Source: Eubacterium sp. AM49-13BH
GTDB lineage: Bacteria; Bacillota; Clostridia; Lachnospirales; Lachnospiraceae
NCBI RefSeq assembly: GCF_003464165.1
Contig: NZ_QSEK01000012.1
Location: forward strand, 1 to 64,000
DNA: 64,000 nucleotides
Direction of reading: 5' to 3'
The position numbers and the translations under genes are program-made. The stretch's first letter is position 1; the number at the start of each line of letters is the position of its first letter. The notes beneath the pieces were generated by a model that did no database searches, was not told the DNA's origin, and saw nothing but the letters and a program-made list of their open reading frames with translations. Of the stretch, positions 54,492 through 63,828 are shown in pieces.

Positions 54492-55241
54492 ATGAAGTGG
54501 AGAATCTGGAAAAGACCACCGGAGTGGAAAAAGATATCATTGTATGCTGTTGTTATTTTAGTTTCATTATTTGTGTGTGAATTCGCATTTGCAGCAAGAA
54601 AGGCAAAGGGCGTCACATGCGTGAAAGATTTTATTATTACATATAATTACAGGGTTGTTCCTTATATAGCAATTCCTGTTATTATGGTTCTTTTAATATC
54701 GTATTTTAGAAGAATGTATGATGATAACAGAATGGTGCGGTATGTTAATATAAGAAATTTTTACATTTCTGTAATTGGTGGGGGAATTGGCAGGATTGTA
54801 TTATATGTAGTTATTATGACCGTCTGGATGTTTATAGGCGGTGTTGTATCGACACATGGAATTATTGACAACTGGCAGTCAAAAAATGCGATGGCAAAGA
54901 GAGTTTATGGAGCATATCTTACAGACACAAAGTTTATTACAGTGTTTTCAGGAATTTTCATAACATTAATTTTAATGATGATTATAAACATGGAAATGCT
55001 GATGATAATACACAGATATATACATAGCTGGATTGCCGGATATTTTATATGCATAGTACTTAATCTGTATATGCTGGTTGAGCAGGGAAATGCCAGAGTG
55101 CTGAAAACATTTATAACATACAGGGTATACCAGAATGGATGGAGATACAGCAGTCTTGTGTATATGGCTGTGATAGTGGCTGTACTGCTTATGGTTATAT
55201 TATTGATGGGAAAATGTGACAGTTTAAGGAGAAATCGATGA
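54492..55241 (+). CDS. Membrane protein of the ABC operon
   Basis: A 249-residue protein with about six membrane segments, no family motif recognised. AAGGGGG precedes ATG 54492. The stop overlaps the start of the next gene by four bases. It is probably a permease subunit because of its position. Confidence 0.65.
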   Translation: MKWRIWKRPPEWKKISLYAVVILVSLFVCEFAFAARKAKGVTCVKDFIITYNYRVVPYIAIPVIMVLLISYFRRMYDDNRMVRYVNIRNFYISVIGGGIGRIVLYVVIMTVWMFIGGVVSTHGIIDNWQSKNAMAKRVYGAYLTDTKFITVFSGIFITLILMMIINMEMLMIIHRYIHSWIAGYFICIVLNLYMLVEQGNARVLKTFITYRVYQNGWRYSSLVYMAVIVAVLLMVILLMGKCDSLRRNR

Positions 55242-56086
55242 TGTTTTGGAATATTTTAAAAAATGATATAGCGCGTGGGATATTTAAAAGAAAATATTTA
55301 TACATAATATCGACTGTTGTAATAGCTGCACTGGTAATTATTGCTGATATGAGTCTGGGAAGAAAAACCGGTTCACATGGATATACAGGTCAGGTATCAG
55401 TGGGGGATTTGTTTCAGGTGTTTTACAGGGGCAGCAGAATAATTAAACCAGACAATATGGCAGAATTTTATATATCAGAACAGTATCTGTTTATGGTTCT
55501 TGGCATTGCATTTATTGTAGGAAACTATTGCGTCAGGGATTTTGGCAGTGTGGGTATGCAGATAATAATCAGATGTGGAAGCATTGGCAAATGGTTTGCA
55601 GGTAAAGTTATGTGGTGTTTTGCAAGTGCTTTATATATGACAGCGTTGACGGATATATTAATTGTAATTATAAGTGTAATTCATGGATATGAACCGGGAC
55701 TGGATGTGCATATGGAAGTGCTTCGTATGTATGGATATCCAGAGAATGTAACAAATGTGGCAGCAGGTAAAATAGTGGTTATGAGTCTGGTTCTTCCGTT
55801 GCTTTCATTATTTGCCATAGCACTGGTGCAGATGTTTTTATCAATGATATGTTCGTCTGTAATAGCACTTTTACTTATATCAACAGGAATGATAATAACG
55901 ATATTTTCAGGAAATGTATTACTGGCATTCAATGGTCTTATGTGTATGAGAAATAATATATATACTGCTGGAGGAACAGACAGTATTCATATGATGATTG
56001 CTGATGTTGTAATAATACTTATATCCATAATAGCAGTATATATATATGTCAGCAGGATGGATATATTAAATGCAAAGGAGATATAG
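55238..56086 (+). CDS. ABC-2-like permease subunit
   Basis: A 282-residue protein with about six membrane segments (an N-terminal anchor, then YLFMVLGIAFIVGNYCVRDF, and a coupling segment VGMQIIIRCGSIGKWFAGKV) characteristic of ABC-2 permeases. It lies three bases before the ATPase gene. A second permease with the one at 53051 would give a heterodimer. Confidence 0.72.
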   Translation: MMFWNILKNDIARGIFKRKYLYIISTVVIAALVIIADMSLGRKTGSHGYTGQVSVGDLFQVFYRGSRIIKPDNMAEFYISEQYLFMVLGIAFIVGNYCVRDFGSVGMQIIIRCGSIGKWFAGKVMWCFASALYMTALTDILIVIISVIHGYEPGLDVHMEVLRMYGYPENVTNVAAGKIVVMSLVLPLLSLFAIALVQMFLSMICSSVIALLLISTGMIITIFSGNVLLAFNGLMCMRNNIYTAGGTDSIHMMIADVVIILISIIAVYIYVSRMDILNAKEI

Positions 56087-56089
56087 TGT

Positions 56090-56779
56090 ATGAGGGTTGT
56101 ATTAAGAAATGTGTGTAAAGATATAAAAGGAGCAAGAGTTCTTGATAATGTTAATCTTGAACTTGAAAGTGGCATGGTATATGGTTTTAAGGGAAAGAAC
56201 GGTTCTGGAAAAACCATGCTTATGCGTGCTATAAGTGGGCTTATAAAAGTGAAGGGTGAAATTGAGATTGATGGGAAAATACTGGGAAAAGATTTTACAT
56301 TTCCACCAAGCATAGGAATTCTTATAGAGAATCCTTCGTTTGTGGCGGAATATACGGGATTGAAGAACCTTGAGATGCTGGCATGTATTAAGAATAAGAT
56401 TGAAATTGAAGATATAAGACATGCAATGGAGCAGGTGGGACTGGATCCTGGCGATAAGAGAACCTATAAAAAATATTCACTTGGAATGAAGCAGAAGCTT
56501 GGAATAGCAGCGGCATTTATGGAAAAACCTGATATCATAATTCTTGATGAGCCTATAAATGCGCTCGATGAAGCGGGTGCAAAACAGGTTCACAAGATAC
56601 TTGAGGAGCAGAAAAAGAGAGGAGCACTTATTATAATTGCCTGCCATGACAAGGAAGAACTTGAAATGCTGTCAGATGAGATAATTGAGATTTATGAGGC
56701 AGGATTGTTGCCGGGGAAAAAGAGTGATTATGAAATGGACTTAAAAACTAAGGCAGTTAATTCTTATATAAGGGATTAA
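56090..56779 (+). CDS. ABC transporter ATP-binding protein
   Basis: A 229-residue complete ATPase: Walker A GKNGSGKTMLM (about 36-46), Q-loop region LIENPSF, signature YSLGMKQKLGIAAAF, Walker B DIIILDEPINALDE and switch H in ACHDKEE. The QKLGIA-type signature and order resemble bacitracin/lantibiotic exporters (BcrA-like). It is the last gene of the operon; the terminator overlaps its final codons. Confidence 0.92.
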   Translation: MRVVLRNVCKDIKGARVLDNVNLELESGMVYGFKGKNGSGKTMLMRAISGLIKVKGEIEIDGKILGKDFTFPPSIGILIENPSFVAEYTGLKNLEMLACIKNKIEIEDIRHAMEQVGLDPGDKRTYKKYSLGMKQKLGIAAAFMEKPDIIILDEPINALDEAGAKQVHKILEEQKKRGALIIIACHDKEELEMLSDEIIEIYEAGLLPGKKSDYEMDLKTKAVNSYIRD

Positions 56780-56792
56780 CTGCCTTTAAGTT
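56750..56792 (+). terminator. Terminator overlapping the end of the ABC operon
   Basis: A 12-bp stem AAGGCAGTTAAT / ATTAACTGCCTT spans the last codons and stop of the ATPase gene and is followed by TAAG and T6. It also lies between convergent genes. Confidence 0.85.
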
Positions 56793-56811
56793 TTTTATAT
56801 GAATAATAAAA

Positions 56812-57819
56812 TTATCTCTGAACTTCATTACCAGCATCAGAGAATGCCAGCTTCATAACTTCATCTACTGTAACTAAGTTGTAATCTCCGCTTACTGTAT
56901 GCTTTAAGCAGCTTGCAGCATTAGAGAATTCAACGGCTTTCTGAGGATCAAAGTTGTTAATAAGGCTGTAGATAAGACCAGCGCAGTAAGCATCTCCGGC
57001 ACCGATGTAGTCAAGAATGTGCATAAAGAATTCTTTGCTGTAGTAAGCCTTGCCTTCTGTGTAAATCATTGACTGGAGCTTAAATGTTGTGATGGATGTT
57101 TCTGTTCTCCATACAGATGCAACCATCTTGAATGGGAATTTCTTCATAAGTTCCCTGGCAATGTAAGCATTTTTCTCCTCGCCATTAGCGTCGGCAGGAT
57201 TCATAGAGAAGATACCAATAGCGTCATCTTCGTTAGCGATACATACATCAACATACTGGCAGATACGAGACATTGCCTCACAAGCCTTTTCACTTGACCA
57301 GAGCTTGCTTCTGTAGTTTAAGTCACAGCTTACAGTCATGCCTTTTTCCTTAGCCTTCTGGCAGGCTGTGATACAGATGTTAGTCATCTCATCAGAGATT
57401 GCAGGTGTGATTCCTGAAAAATGGAACCATGTTGCACCGTCAAATATTTCGTCCCAGTCAAAGTCATCAGCAGTAGCGAGAGCAAATGCAGAACCTGCTC
57501 TGTTATAGATAACGTTAGTTGGACGCTGGCTTGTCTTCTTCTCAAGGAAGTAGATACCAATCTGGTCGCCGCCACGCACGATGTGGTCTACGCCTACGCC
57601 GTACTGACGGAGTGAGTTGATTGCAGCCTGTCCGATTATATGTTTTGGAAGCTTTGTTACATAATTAGCATCAATATCAAAGTTAGCAAGGGACACAGCA
57701 GTATTGGCTTCTCCACCTCCATAAACAGCCTCAAATGCATTGCACTGAGTAAATCTTGCGTTGTTCTCAGGAGAGAGACGAAGCATAATTTCACCAAATG
57801 TAACAATCTTATCTTTCAT
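56812..57819 (-). CDS. kdgK: 2-keto-3-deoxygluconate kinase (PfkB family)
   Basis: Phosphorylates KDG, a product of pectin and uronate breakdown. The 335-residue PfkB protein has FGEIMLRLSPENNARFTQ, the substrate motif YGGGEANTAVSLANF, CDLNYRSKLW and the catalytic IGAGDAYCAG (Asp near 290). The start at 57819 follows AAAGGATT on the minus strand; the longer frame to 57867 is not needed. Substrate assignment rests on overall similarity. No uronate genes are adjacent. Confidence 0.85.
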   Translation of the reverse strand: MKDKIVTFGEIMLRLSPENNARFTQCNAFEAVYGGGEANTAVSLANFDIDANYVTKLPKHIIGQAAINSLRQYGVGVDHIVRGGDQIGIYFLEKKTSQRPTNVIYNRAGSAFALATADDFDWDEIFDGATWFHFSGITPAISDEMTNICITACQKAKEKGMTVSCDLNYRSKLWSSEKACEAMSRICQYVDVCIANEDDAIGIFSMNPADANGEEKNAYIARELMKKFPFKMVASVWRTETSITTFKLQSMIYTEGKAYYSKEFFMHILDYIGAGDAYCAGLIYSLINNFDPQKAVEFSNAASCLKHTVSGDYNLVTVDEVMKLAFSDAGNEVQR

Positions 57820-58008
57820 TTTTCTTAATCCTTTCTCAATATCAGATTTCCTAAAATAAATATACAAGAATGTATTTTAGCACATTATGGCGAAAAATGG
57901 GAGTAAAATGTTCTTGATTTGATACATATTTTTTACTATAGTTACATGTGAAGTAAATATGTGCGTGAAGATTTATAATCTTTTGTACACATTTGAAAGG
58001 ATTGAATA

Positions 58009-58689
58009 ATGTTAAGAAATGTTTCATTAGAAGATATATCGGATGGCAGACTGTATACTGAGAATGACCTTGTGCGCGTTGATACTAACTCGTGTAAGGG
58101 TTGTCAGACTGTATGCTGCCAGAATATGGGAAGTACGATTGTGCTTGATCCATATGACTGTTATAAGCTCACAACCGGGTTGGGCAAAACATTTGAACAG
58201 CTTACGATGAATGAGCTTGAGTTAAATGTGGTGGATGGTCTTATTATGCCTAATCTTAAAATGCAGAAATCAGACGGAAGATGTGCTTTTCTTCGTGAAG
58301 ATAATCTGTGCAATATACATACGATAAGACCGGGAATATGCAGAATGTTCCCGCTTGGAAGATACTGGGAGGATGAGACGCATTTTAAATATATTGTGCA
58401 GAAGGGCGAGTGTAATAAGGATAATCTTTCGAAGATTAAACTGAAAAAATGGCTTGGCATTGAGGGACTTGCGGAGTATGATTCTTATATTGTCAGATGG
58501 CATGAGTATGTGAAGCTGCTTCAGGCGGCGTTGCCTGGACTTTCAGAGAATAATGTGAAGATTCTTAATACATTTAACCTAAGAGTGTTCTACATGACGA
58601 CATATGCCGGATGCGCTGATGATAAGGCATTTTATGCAGAATTTGACAGAAGACTTGCGATGGCTAAGGAAAAGCTGGGACTGATGTAG
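58009..58689 (+). CDS. YkgJ-type cysteine-cluster protein
   Basis: A 226-residue cytosolic protein with the conserved cysteine set of the YkgJ/CxxCxxCC family: CKGCQTVCC near residue 28, then CAFL, CNIHTIRPGICRMFPLGRYW. These bind zinc or an Fe-S cluster; the role is unclear. GAAAGGA precedes the ATG. It is 37 bases upstream of lgt and probably co-transcribed. Confidence 0.85.
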   Translation: MLRNVSLEDISDGRLYTENDLVRVDTNSCKGCQTVCCQNMGSTIVLDPYDCYKLTTGLGKTFEQLTMNELELNVVDGLIMPNLKMQKSDGRCAFLREDNLCNIHTIRPGICRMFPLGRYWEDETHFKYIVQKGECNKDNLSKIKLKKWLGIEGLAEYDSYIVRWHEYVKLLQAALPGLSENNVKILNTFNLRVFYMTTYAGCADDKAFYAEFDRRLAMAKEKLGLM

Positions 58690-58726
58690 GAATGGTTCGC
58701 AGGTGACAGAAAGGAAGATTGATTTT

Positions 58727-59539
58727 ATGAAGACAGATTTATTTCATATAGGAAAGTTCGTGATTCATGGATACGGACTTATGATTGGTATAGGTTTTGT
58801 GTTGGCACTGCTTGTTGGCGAGTACAGGGCTAAGAAGATGGGGATGAAAGAGGAGGCTCTTATTGATATTGCGATAATTGCGGGGGTATCGGGATTTCTC
58901 GGAGCAAAGCTGTTGTATATAATAGTGAGTTTTAAGGATTTTATAAAAGATCCTATAGGTGTGCTTGGCTCATCGGGATTCGTTGTTTATGGCGGACTTA
59001 TTGCAGGTGTGCTGTGTAACCTTATATATGTAAAGATTAAGAAGTTATCATTCCTTGAATATTTTGACCTGGTAATGCCAGAGATAGCGCTGGCACAGGG
59101 CTTTGGACGAATCGGCTGTTTCCTTGCAGGGTGCTGTTACGGAAGACAGACAGATGCAGCCTGGGGAGTTGTTTTCCCGGCTGGTTCACTTGCACCATCA
59201 GGAGTTAAACTGATTCCTACACAGCTTATATCATCGGGGGCAGATTTCCTTAATATGGCGTTTCTTATGATAATAGCAGCTAAGTTTTCTTATACTGCTG
59301 TTATGAAGCGCAAGGCTGACGGTAAGGAAACTGCCGGAAAGCATATGGCAGCAGGTAATATCGGATTCTTATATTGCATAACCTATGGACTTGGAAGATT
59401 TGCAATTGAGTTTTTAAGAAACGATTATAGAGGTGAGGTCGGAATATTCTCTACATCGCAGTTTATCTCTCTTTTCATTGTATTACTTGGAGTTGCTGCA
59501 ATGGCTGTTAATCATAAGTTGAAAAATGCGGACAGATAG
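58727..59539 (+). CDS. lgt: Prolipoprotein diacylglyceryl transferase
   Basis: Attaches diacylglycerol to the lipobox cysteine of prolipoproteins, such as several in this window. The 270-residue membrane protein has seven segments, the H-G motif in VIHGYGLMIGIGFVLAL, the signature GFGRIGCFLAGCCYGR and a C-terminal YGLGRFAIEFLRNDYRG with essential Arg and Glu. ATG 58727 follows AAGGAAG; the upstream in-frame start at 58703 is less likely. Confidence 0.93.
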   Translation: MKTDLFHIGKFVIHGYGLMIGIGFVLALLVGEYRAKKMGMKEEALIDIAIIAGVSGFLGAKLLYIIVSFKDFIKDPIGVLGSSGFVVYGGLIAGVLCNLIYVKIKKLSFLEYFDLVMPEIALAQGFGRIGCFLAGCCYGRQTDAAWGVVFPAGSLAPSGVKLIPTQLISSGADFLNMAFLMIIAAKFSYTAVMKRKADGKETAGKHMAAGNIGFLYCITYGLGRFAIEFLRNDYRGEVGIFSTSQFISLFIVLLGVAAMAVNHKLKNADR

Positions 59540-59552
59540 AAATACTAATATG

Positions 59553-59602
59553 GACTAATCAGCGTTGTATTATAAATTACACTGGCTGGTTAGTCTTTTT
59601 TA
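59553..59602 (+). terminator. Terminator after lgt
   Basis: Stem GACTAATCAGC / GCTGGTTAGTC (11 pairs, one G-U) followed by T6. Confidence 0.85.
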
Positions 59603-59668
59603 TTGCCTTTTAATCCATAATGTATTAATAAAAATACAAGAATTATTAAAATGTAACAAATAATGCTG

Positions 59669-59690
59669 GACAATTTGTTAAAAAATTGTC
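59669..59690. promoter_or_regulatory. Inverted repeat upstream of the nag operon
   Basis: GACAATTT and AAATTGTC form an inverted repeat with a 6-base centre, 145 bases before nagB. It could be an operator for the GlcNAc operon; no regulator gene is adjacent. Confidence 0.4.
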
Positions 59691-59834
59691 AATATGTAAA
59701 CATAATAAAGCGAACGACAATTTAATACATGGAAATCAGTACATTTTAGTTAATATAATAAATATTTGTATATCTGGGGAATGTTTATTATTAGAATCTG
59801 AGATGGTAGAATATGTGAAATGGGGTGATAAGTG

Positions 59835-60563
59835 ATGAAAATATATAAAGCAAAAGATTATGCTGATATGAGCAGAAAGGCGGCTAATATTATATCAGCA
59901 CAGATTATTATGAAGCCGGAATGTGTACTTGGACTTGCGACTGGTTCAACGCCGGTTGGGTTATATAAGCAGTTAGTAGAATGGTATAAAAAAGGTGACT
60001 TAGATTTTTCAGCAGTTAAGACTGTTAATCTTGATGAGTATAAGGGACTCAGTCAGGACAATGATCAGAGTTATTATTATTTTATGCATAAGAATTTATT
60101 TGATAATGTGAATATATCAGATGATAATACTCATATTCCTAATGGAATGGAGCAGGATTCGGAAAAAGAATGTAACAGATACTCTGAACTGATTAAGTCT
60201 CTTGGTGGTATTGATTTACAACTTCTTGGAATAGGTCATAATGGACACATAGGATTTAATGAACCATCAGATTCATTTGAAAAACAGGTTCATTGTGTTG
60301 ATTTAACAGAATCTACAATAGAAGCTAATAAGAGGTTTTTTGAATCAGCAGAAGATGTTCCACGACAGGCATACACAATGGGAATCAAGACAATAATGCA
60401 GGCAAAGAAGATTCTGGTTGTTGCAAGTGGGGAAGATAAAGCACAGATTGTGAAAGAAGCTTTTTTTGGACATATTACACCATATGTTCCTGCATCAGTT
60501 CTGCAGCTGCATAATGATGTAACACTGGTAGCGGATGAAGCAGCTCTTAGTAAGATTTATTAA
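59835..60563 (+). CDS. nagB: Glucosamine-6-phosphate deaminase
   Basis: Converts glucosamine 6-phosphate to fructose 6-phosphate and ammonia. The 242-residue protein has LGLATGSTPVGLYKQLV, the catalytic VNLDEYKGL, IGHNGHIGFNEPSDSF and the YTMGIKTIMQAKKILVVASG domain. GGGGTGAT precedes ATG 59835. It leads nagB-nagA-EIIA-EIICB, a complete route from external GlcNAc to glycolysis. Confidence 0.95.
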   Translation: MKIYKAKDYADMSRKAANIISAQIIMKPECVLGLATGSTPVGLYKQLVEWYKKGDLDFSAVKTVNLDEYKGLSQDNDQSYYYFMHKNLFDNVNISDDNTHIPNGMEQDSEKECNRYSELIKSLGGIDLQLLGIGHNGHIGFNEPSDSFEKQVHCVDLTESTIEANKRFFESAEDVPRQAYTMGIKTIMQAKKILVVASGEDKAQIVKEAFFGHITPYVPASVLQLHNDVTLVADEAALSKIY

Positions 60564-60599
60564 AGCATATTAACTTGGTGGATAGAAGGTTGAGAACAT

Positions 60600-61733
60600 A
60601 TGATTATAAAGAATGCTGATGTTTATACACAGGACAATGTATTTGTTAAGGGAGATGTCGTTGTAGATAACGGTACATTCACCAAAGTGCTGGATGTACA
60701 TAATTATGTTGGCGATGAAGTTGTAGATGCTACAGGACTTAAGATGATTCCAGGACTTGTAGATATTCACTTTCATGGATGCAAGGGTGCAGATATGTGT
60801 GATGGAACTAAAGAGGCACTTGATATAATTTCCAGGTATGAGGCTTCTGTCGGGGTGACGAGTATATGTCCGGCAACCATGACGATAGCTAAGGAGGAAC
60901 TCGTTGAAGTTATGAAGAATGCCGGAGAGTATTCATATAATGGTGGAGCCCATCTGGTAGGAATTAATATGGAGGGACCTTTTATAAGTCCACAAAAAAA
61001 GGGTGCACAGGCAGCAGAGAATATTATGCATTGTAATTATGAGTATTTCTGTGAACTCCAGAAAGCTGCACATGATTTAATAAAGATTGTTGATATTGCA
61101 CCAGAAGAGCCGGGTGCGATGGATTTCATAGATAAAGTAAAAGATAATGTTGTGGTGTCGATTGCTCATACAGCAGCGGATTATGATACTGCGATGGAGG
61201 CAATTCAACATGGTGTAACTCATGCAACACATTTATACAATGCAATGCCCCCTATGAATCATAGAAAGCCTGGTGTTATAGGTGCAATAAGAGATTCATA
61301 TCAATGTCATGCAGAACTGATATGTGATGGAGTTCATATTCATCCATCAGTAATACGGGCAACATTTGCCATGTTGGGTGCGGGACGCATAATACTAATC
61401 AGTGACAGCATGAGAGCAACAGGATTAGAGGATGGCGAATATACTCTTGGAGGACAGCCTGTAGTGGTAAAAGGTAATCTGGCAACCTTACATGATGGAA
61501 CAATTGCTGGCTCAGCAACTAATTTAATGGATTGTCTTCGATATGTCGTTAAAAAAGCAGGGATTTCATTAGAAACAGCTGTTATGTGTGCAACAGAGAA
61601 TCCGGCAAAGGAAATTGGTATATATGATAAAGTCGGAAGTATTTCTGTAGGAAAACAAGCAGATTTCGTGCTTATTGATGATGAATTGAATATTAAGAGA
61701 GTATATATTGATGGAAAGGAGATAATATGCTAG
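60600..61733 (+). CDS. nagA: N-acetylglucosamine-6-phosphate deacetylase
   Basis: Removes acetate from GlcNAc 6-phosphate, the step before NagB. The 377-residue amidohydrolase has GLVDIHFHGCKGADM (HxH), the metal Glu in GINMEGPFISPQKKGA, SIAHTAADY, THATHLYNAMPPMNHRKPG and the catalytic Asp in ILISDSMRATG. The stop overlaps the EIIA start. Confidence 0.95.
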   Translation: MIIKNADVYTQDNVFVKGDVVVDNGTFTKVLDVHNYVGDEVVDATGLKMIPGLVDIHFHGCKGADMCDGTKEALDIISRYEASVGVTSICPATMTIAKEELVEVMKNAGEYSYNGGAHLVGINMEGPFISPQKKGAQAAENIMHCNYEYFCELQKAAHDLIKIVDIAPEEPGAMDFIDKVKDNVVVSIAHTAADYDTAMEAIQHGVTHATHLYNAMPPMNHRKPGVIGAIRDSYQCHAELICDGVHIHPSVIRATFAMLGAGRIILISDSMRATGLEDGEYTLGGQPVVVKGNLATLHDGTIAGSATNLMDCLRYVVKKAGISLETAVMCATENPAKEIGIYDKVGSISVGKQADFVLIDDELNIKRVYIDGKEIIC

Positions 61734-62205
61734 GTTTTTTCAAAGGAAAGTCAAAGGATAATATTATTTATTCTCCATGTAAAGGAAAAGTGGTGCCAAT
61801 TACTGAAGTTTCAGATCCAACATTTTCAGAAAAGGTTCTTGGAGATGGATTTGCAGTAATTCCTTCTGAGGAAAGATATATGCTCCGGCAGATGGTGAGA
61901 TTTCAATGGTGTTTGATACTCTTCATGCTGTGACAATGACAACCAGTCAGGGAACGGAATTATTGATACATATTGGGCTGGATACGGTAACGCTCAAGGG
62001 AGAACCATTTATTTCACATGTTTCAGGTGGTCAGCAGGTAAAAAAGGGTGATTTACTTTTAGAGGCTGATCTTGAAAAAATAAAGTCGGCAGGATTGGAT
62101 ACGATTACACCAGTCCTTATATGCAATACCGACGATTATAATAAAATTAATCTAATAAAGGAGGGTGAGGTATCTATTGATGATGAAGTCCTGAAAATAT
62201 CATAA
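61727..62205 (+). pseudogene. PTS glucose-family EIIA protein, one-base frameshift
   Basis: Phosphocarrier for the EIICB encoded next. The first frame gives IYSPCKGKVVPITEVSDPTF and KVLGDGFAVIPSEER; the second gives MVFDTLHAVTMTTSQGTELL, HIGLDTVTLKG (phosphorylated His) and the normal end. They join at about 61878, where one more A (AGAATAT for AGATAT) gives IYAPADGEISMVFDTLHA. The protein would have about 159 residues. An artefact is likely, as the operon is otherwise intact. Confidence 0.88.
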
Positions 62206-62276
62206 TTACTAAGGACTTCACAATGTGCGTGATTGGGATTACCCCGATTAATAATGATGTAAAGGAGGAGAAAAGT

Positions 62277-63746
62277 ATGAAATTTCTTCAAAAACTGGGA
62301 AAAGCGTTAATGCTTCCTGTGGCAGTACTGCCTATATGTGGTATCCTTATGGGTATCGGTTATATGCTGTGTCCAGAAACTATGCAGGGTGGAGATATTA
62401 AGGGCGCAGCTGATATGATTGGTCTGTTTCTTGTAAAAGCTGGTGGAGCTTTAATTGATAACATGGCAATCCTTTTTGTAATTGGTGTCGGTGTAGGTAT
62501 GTCAGATAAAAATGATGGTACCGGAGGAATTGCGGCACTTGCTTCGTGGCTTATGATGACAACACTTCTTTCTACAAAGTTTGTTACAGTAATTATACCT
62601 TCTATAGCAGACAGTGCAACTAAAACTCTTGCATTTAACAAGATTGAGAATCCATTTATTGGTATTCTTGCTGGTATAATCGGTGCTATGTGTTATAACA
62701 AGTTTAAAGATACAAAATTACCAAACTGGTTATCTTTCTTTAGTGGAAAACGATGCGTAGCAATTGTTTCAGGAGTAGTATCAATTCTTGTATCTGTTGT
62801 TTTATTATTTGTATGGCCATTACTGTTCGGCGCATTAGTAAGCGTTGGTAAGGCAATTGTAAAGCTTGATATTGTTGGTGCAGGTATCTATGCATTCTTG
62901 AACAGATTGTTAATTCCTACCGGATTACACCATGCGTTGAACAACGTATTCTGGTTTGACACTATCGGACTTGGAGATTTACAGCACTTCTGGGCAGGAC
63001 AAACATCAAGTGATGTTTCATGGAGTCTTGGAATGTATATGTCAGGCTTCTTCCCATGTATGATGTTTGGTATTCCAGGTGCAGCTTTAGCTATGATTAA
63101 ATGTGCAAAGCCAGCTAAGAAAAAAGTAGCTATAGGACTTGTTGCTTCTGCAGCATTATGTGCATTTATCTGTGGTGTTACAGAACCATTTGAATTTGGT
63201 TTCATGTTCCTTGCTCCTGGACTCTATGTTATCTATGCACTTCTTTATGGTATATTTACAATGATTACAGTTGCATTAGGCTTCAGAGCAGGATTTAGTT
63301 TCTCAGCAGGTGCTACTGACCTGTTATTCTCATCATCTCTTCCGGCAGCACAGAAGACATGGTTGATAATTCCTCTTGGTATAGCAGCATTCTTCGTATT
63401 CTATTTCGTATTCTTATTTGCCATTAAGAAATGGGATTTAAAGACTCCTGGCAGAGAAGATGATGATATAGAAGCAGAAAAGAAAGTTGAACTTGCAAGT
63501 GACGATTATACAACAATTGCAAAGACAATTCTTGAAGGCTGTGGCGGAAAAGAGAATATTGCAAGCATAGATAATTGTATTACAAGACTGAGACTTGAAG
63601 TAAAGGATATTACACTTGTTAATGATAAGGTTATTAAATCAGCTGGTGTTGCTGGTGTTATGAAACCTGGAAAGACATCTGTACAGGTTATTATAGGAAC
63701 TAAGGTACAGTTTGTTGCAGATGCATTTTCTAAGCTTTGTGAATAA
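62277..63746 (+). CDS. nagE: PTS N-acetylglucosamine-type EIICB transporter
   Basis: Imports and phosphorylates GlcNAc (or glucose). The 489-residue protein has a PtsG/NagE-type EIIC domain (1-390, about ten membrane segments, with LIPTGLHHALNNVFWFD and GVTEPFEFGFMFLAPGLYV) and a C-terminal EIIB domain with the phosphocysteine in NCITRLRLEVKD. AAAGGAGGAG precedes ATG 62277. Its position after nagBA points to GlcNAc; the EIIA is separate. Confidence 0.92.
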   Translation: MKFLQKLGKALMLPVAVLPICGILMGIGYMLCPETMQGGDIKGAADMIGLFLVKAGGALIDNMAILFVIGVGVGMSDKNDGTGGIAALASWLMMTTLLSTKFVTVIIPSIADSATKTLAFNKIENPFIGILAGIIGAMCYNKFKDTKLPNWLSFFSGKRCVAIVSGVVSILVSVVLLFVWPLLFGALVSVGKAIVKLDIVGAGIYAFLNRLLIPTGLHHALNNVFWFDTIGLGDLQHFWAGQTSSDVSWSLGMYMSGFFPCMMFGIPGAALAMIKCAKPAKKKVAIGLVASAALCAFICGVTEPFEFGFMFLAPGLYVIYALLYGIFTMITVALGFRAGFSFSAGATDLLFSSSLPAAQKTWLIIPLGIAAFFVFYFVFLFAIKKWDLKTPGREDDDIEAEKKVELASDDYTTIAKTILEGCGGKENIASIDNCITRLRLEVKDITLVNDKVIKSAGVAGVMKPGKTSVQVIIGTKVQFVADAFSKLCE

Positions 63747-63777
63747 TTAAAATGTAAAAATAAATATAATATAAAAA

Positions 63778-63818
63778 ATCCCCGGTAAGACTGCCAGAAC
63801 TGCAGCTTATCGGGGATT
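63778..63818. terminator. Bidirectional terminator after the nag operon
   Basis: Stem AATCCCCGGTAAG / CTTATCGGGGATT lies between convergent genes, with A-rich sequence before and T-rich after. Confidence 0.8.
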
Positions 63819-63828
63819 ATTTCATGTA

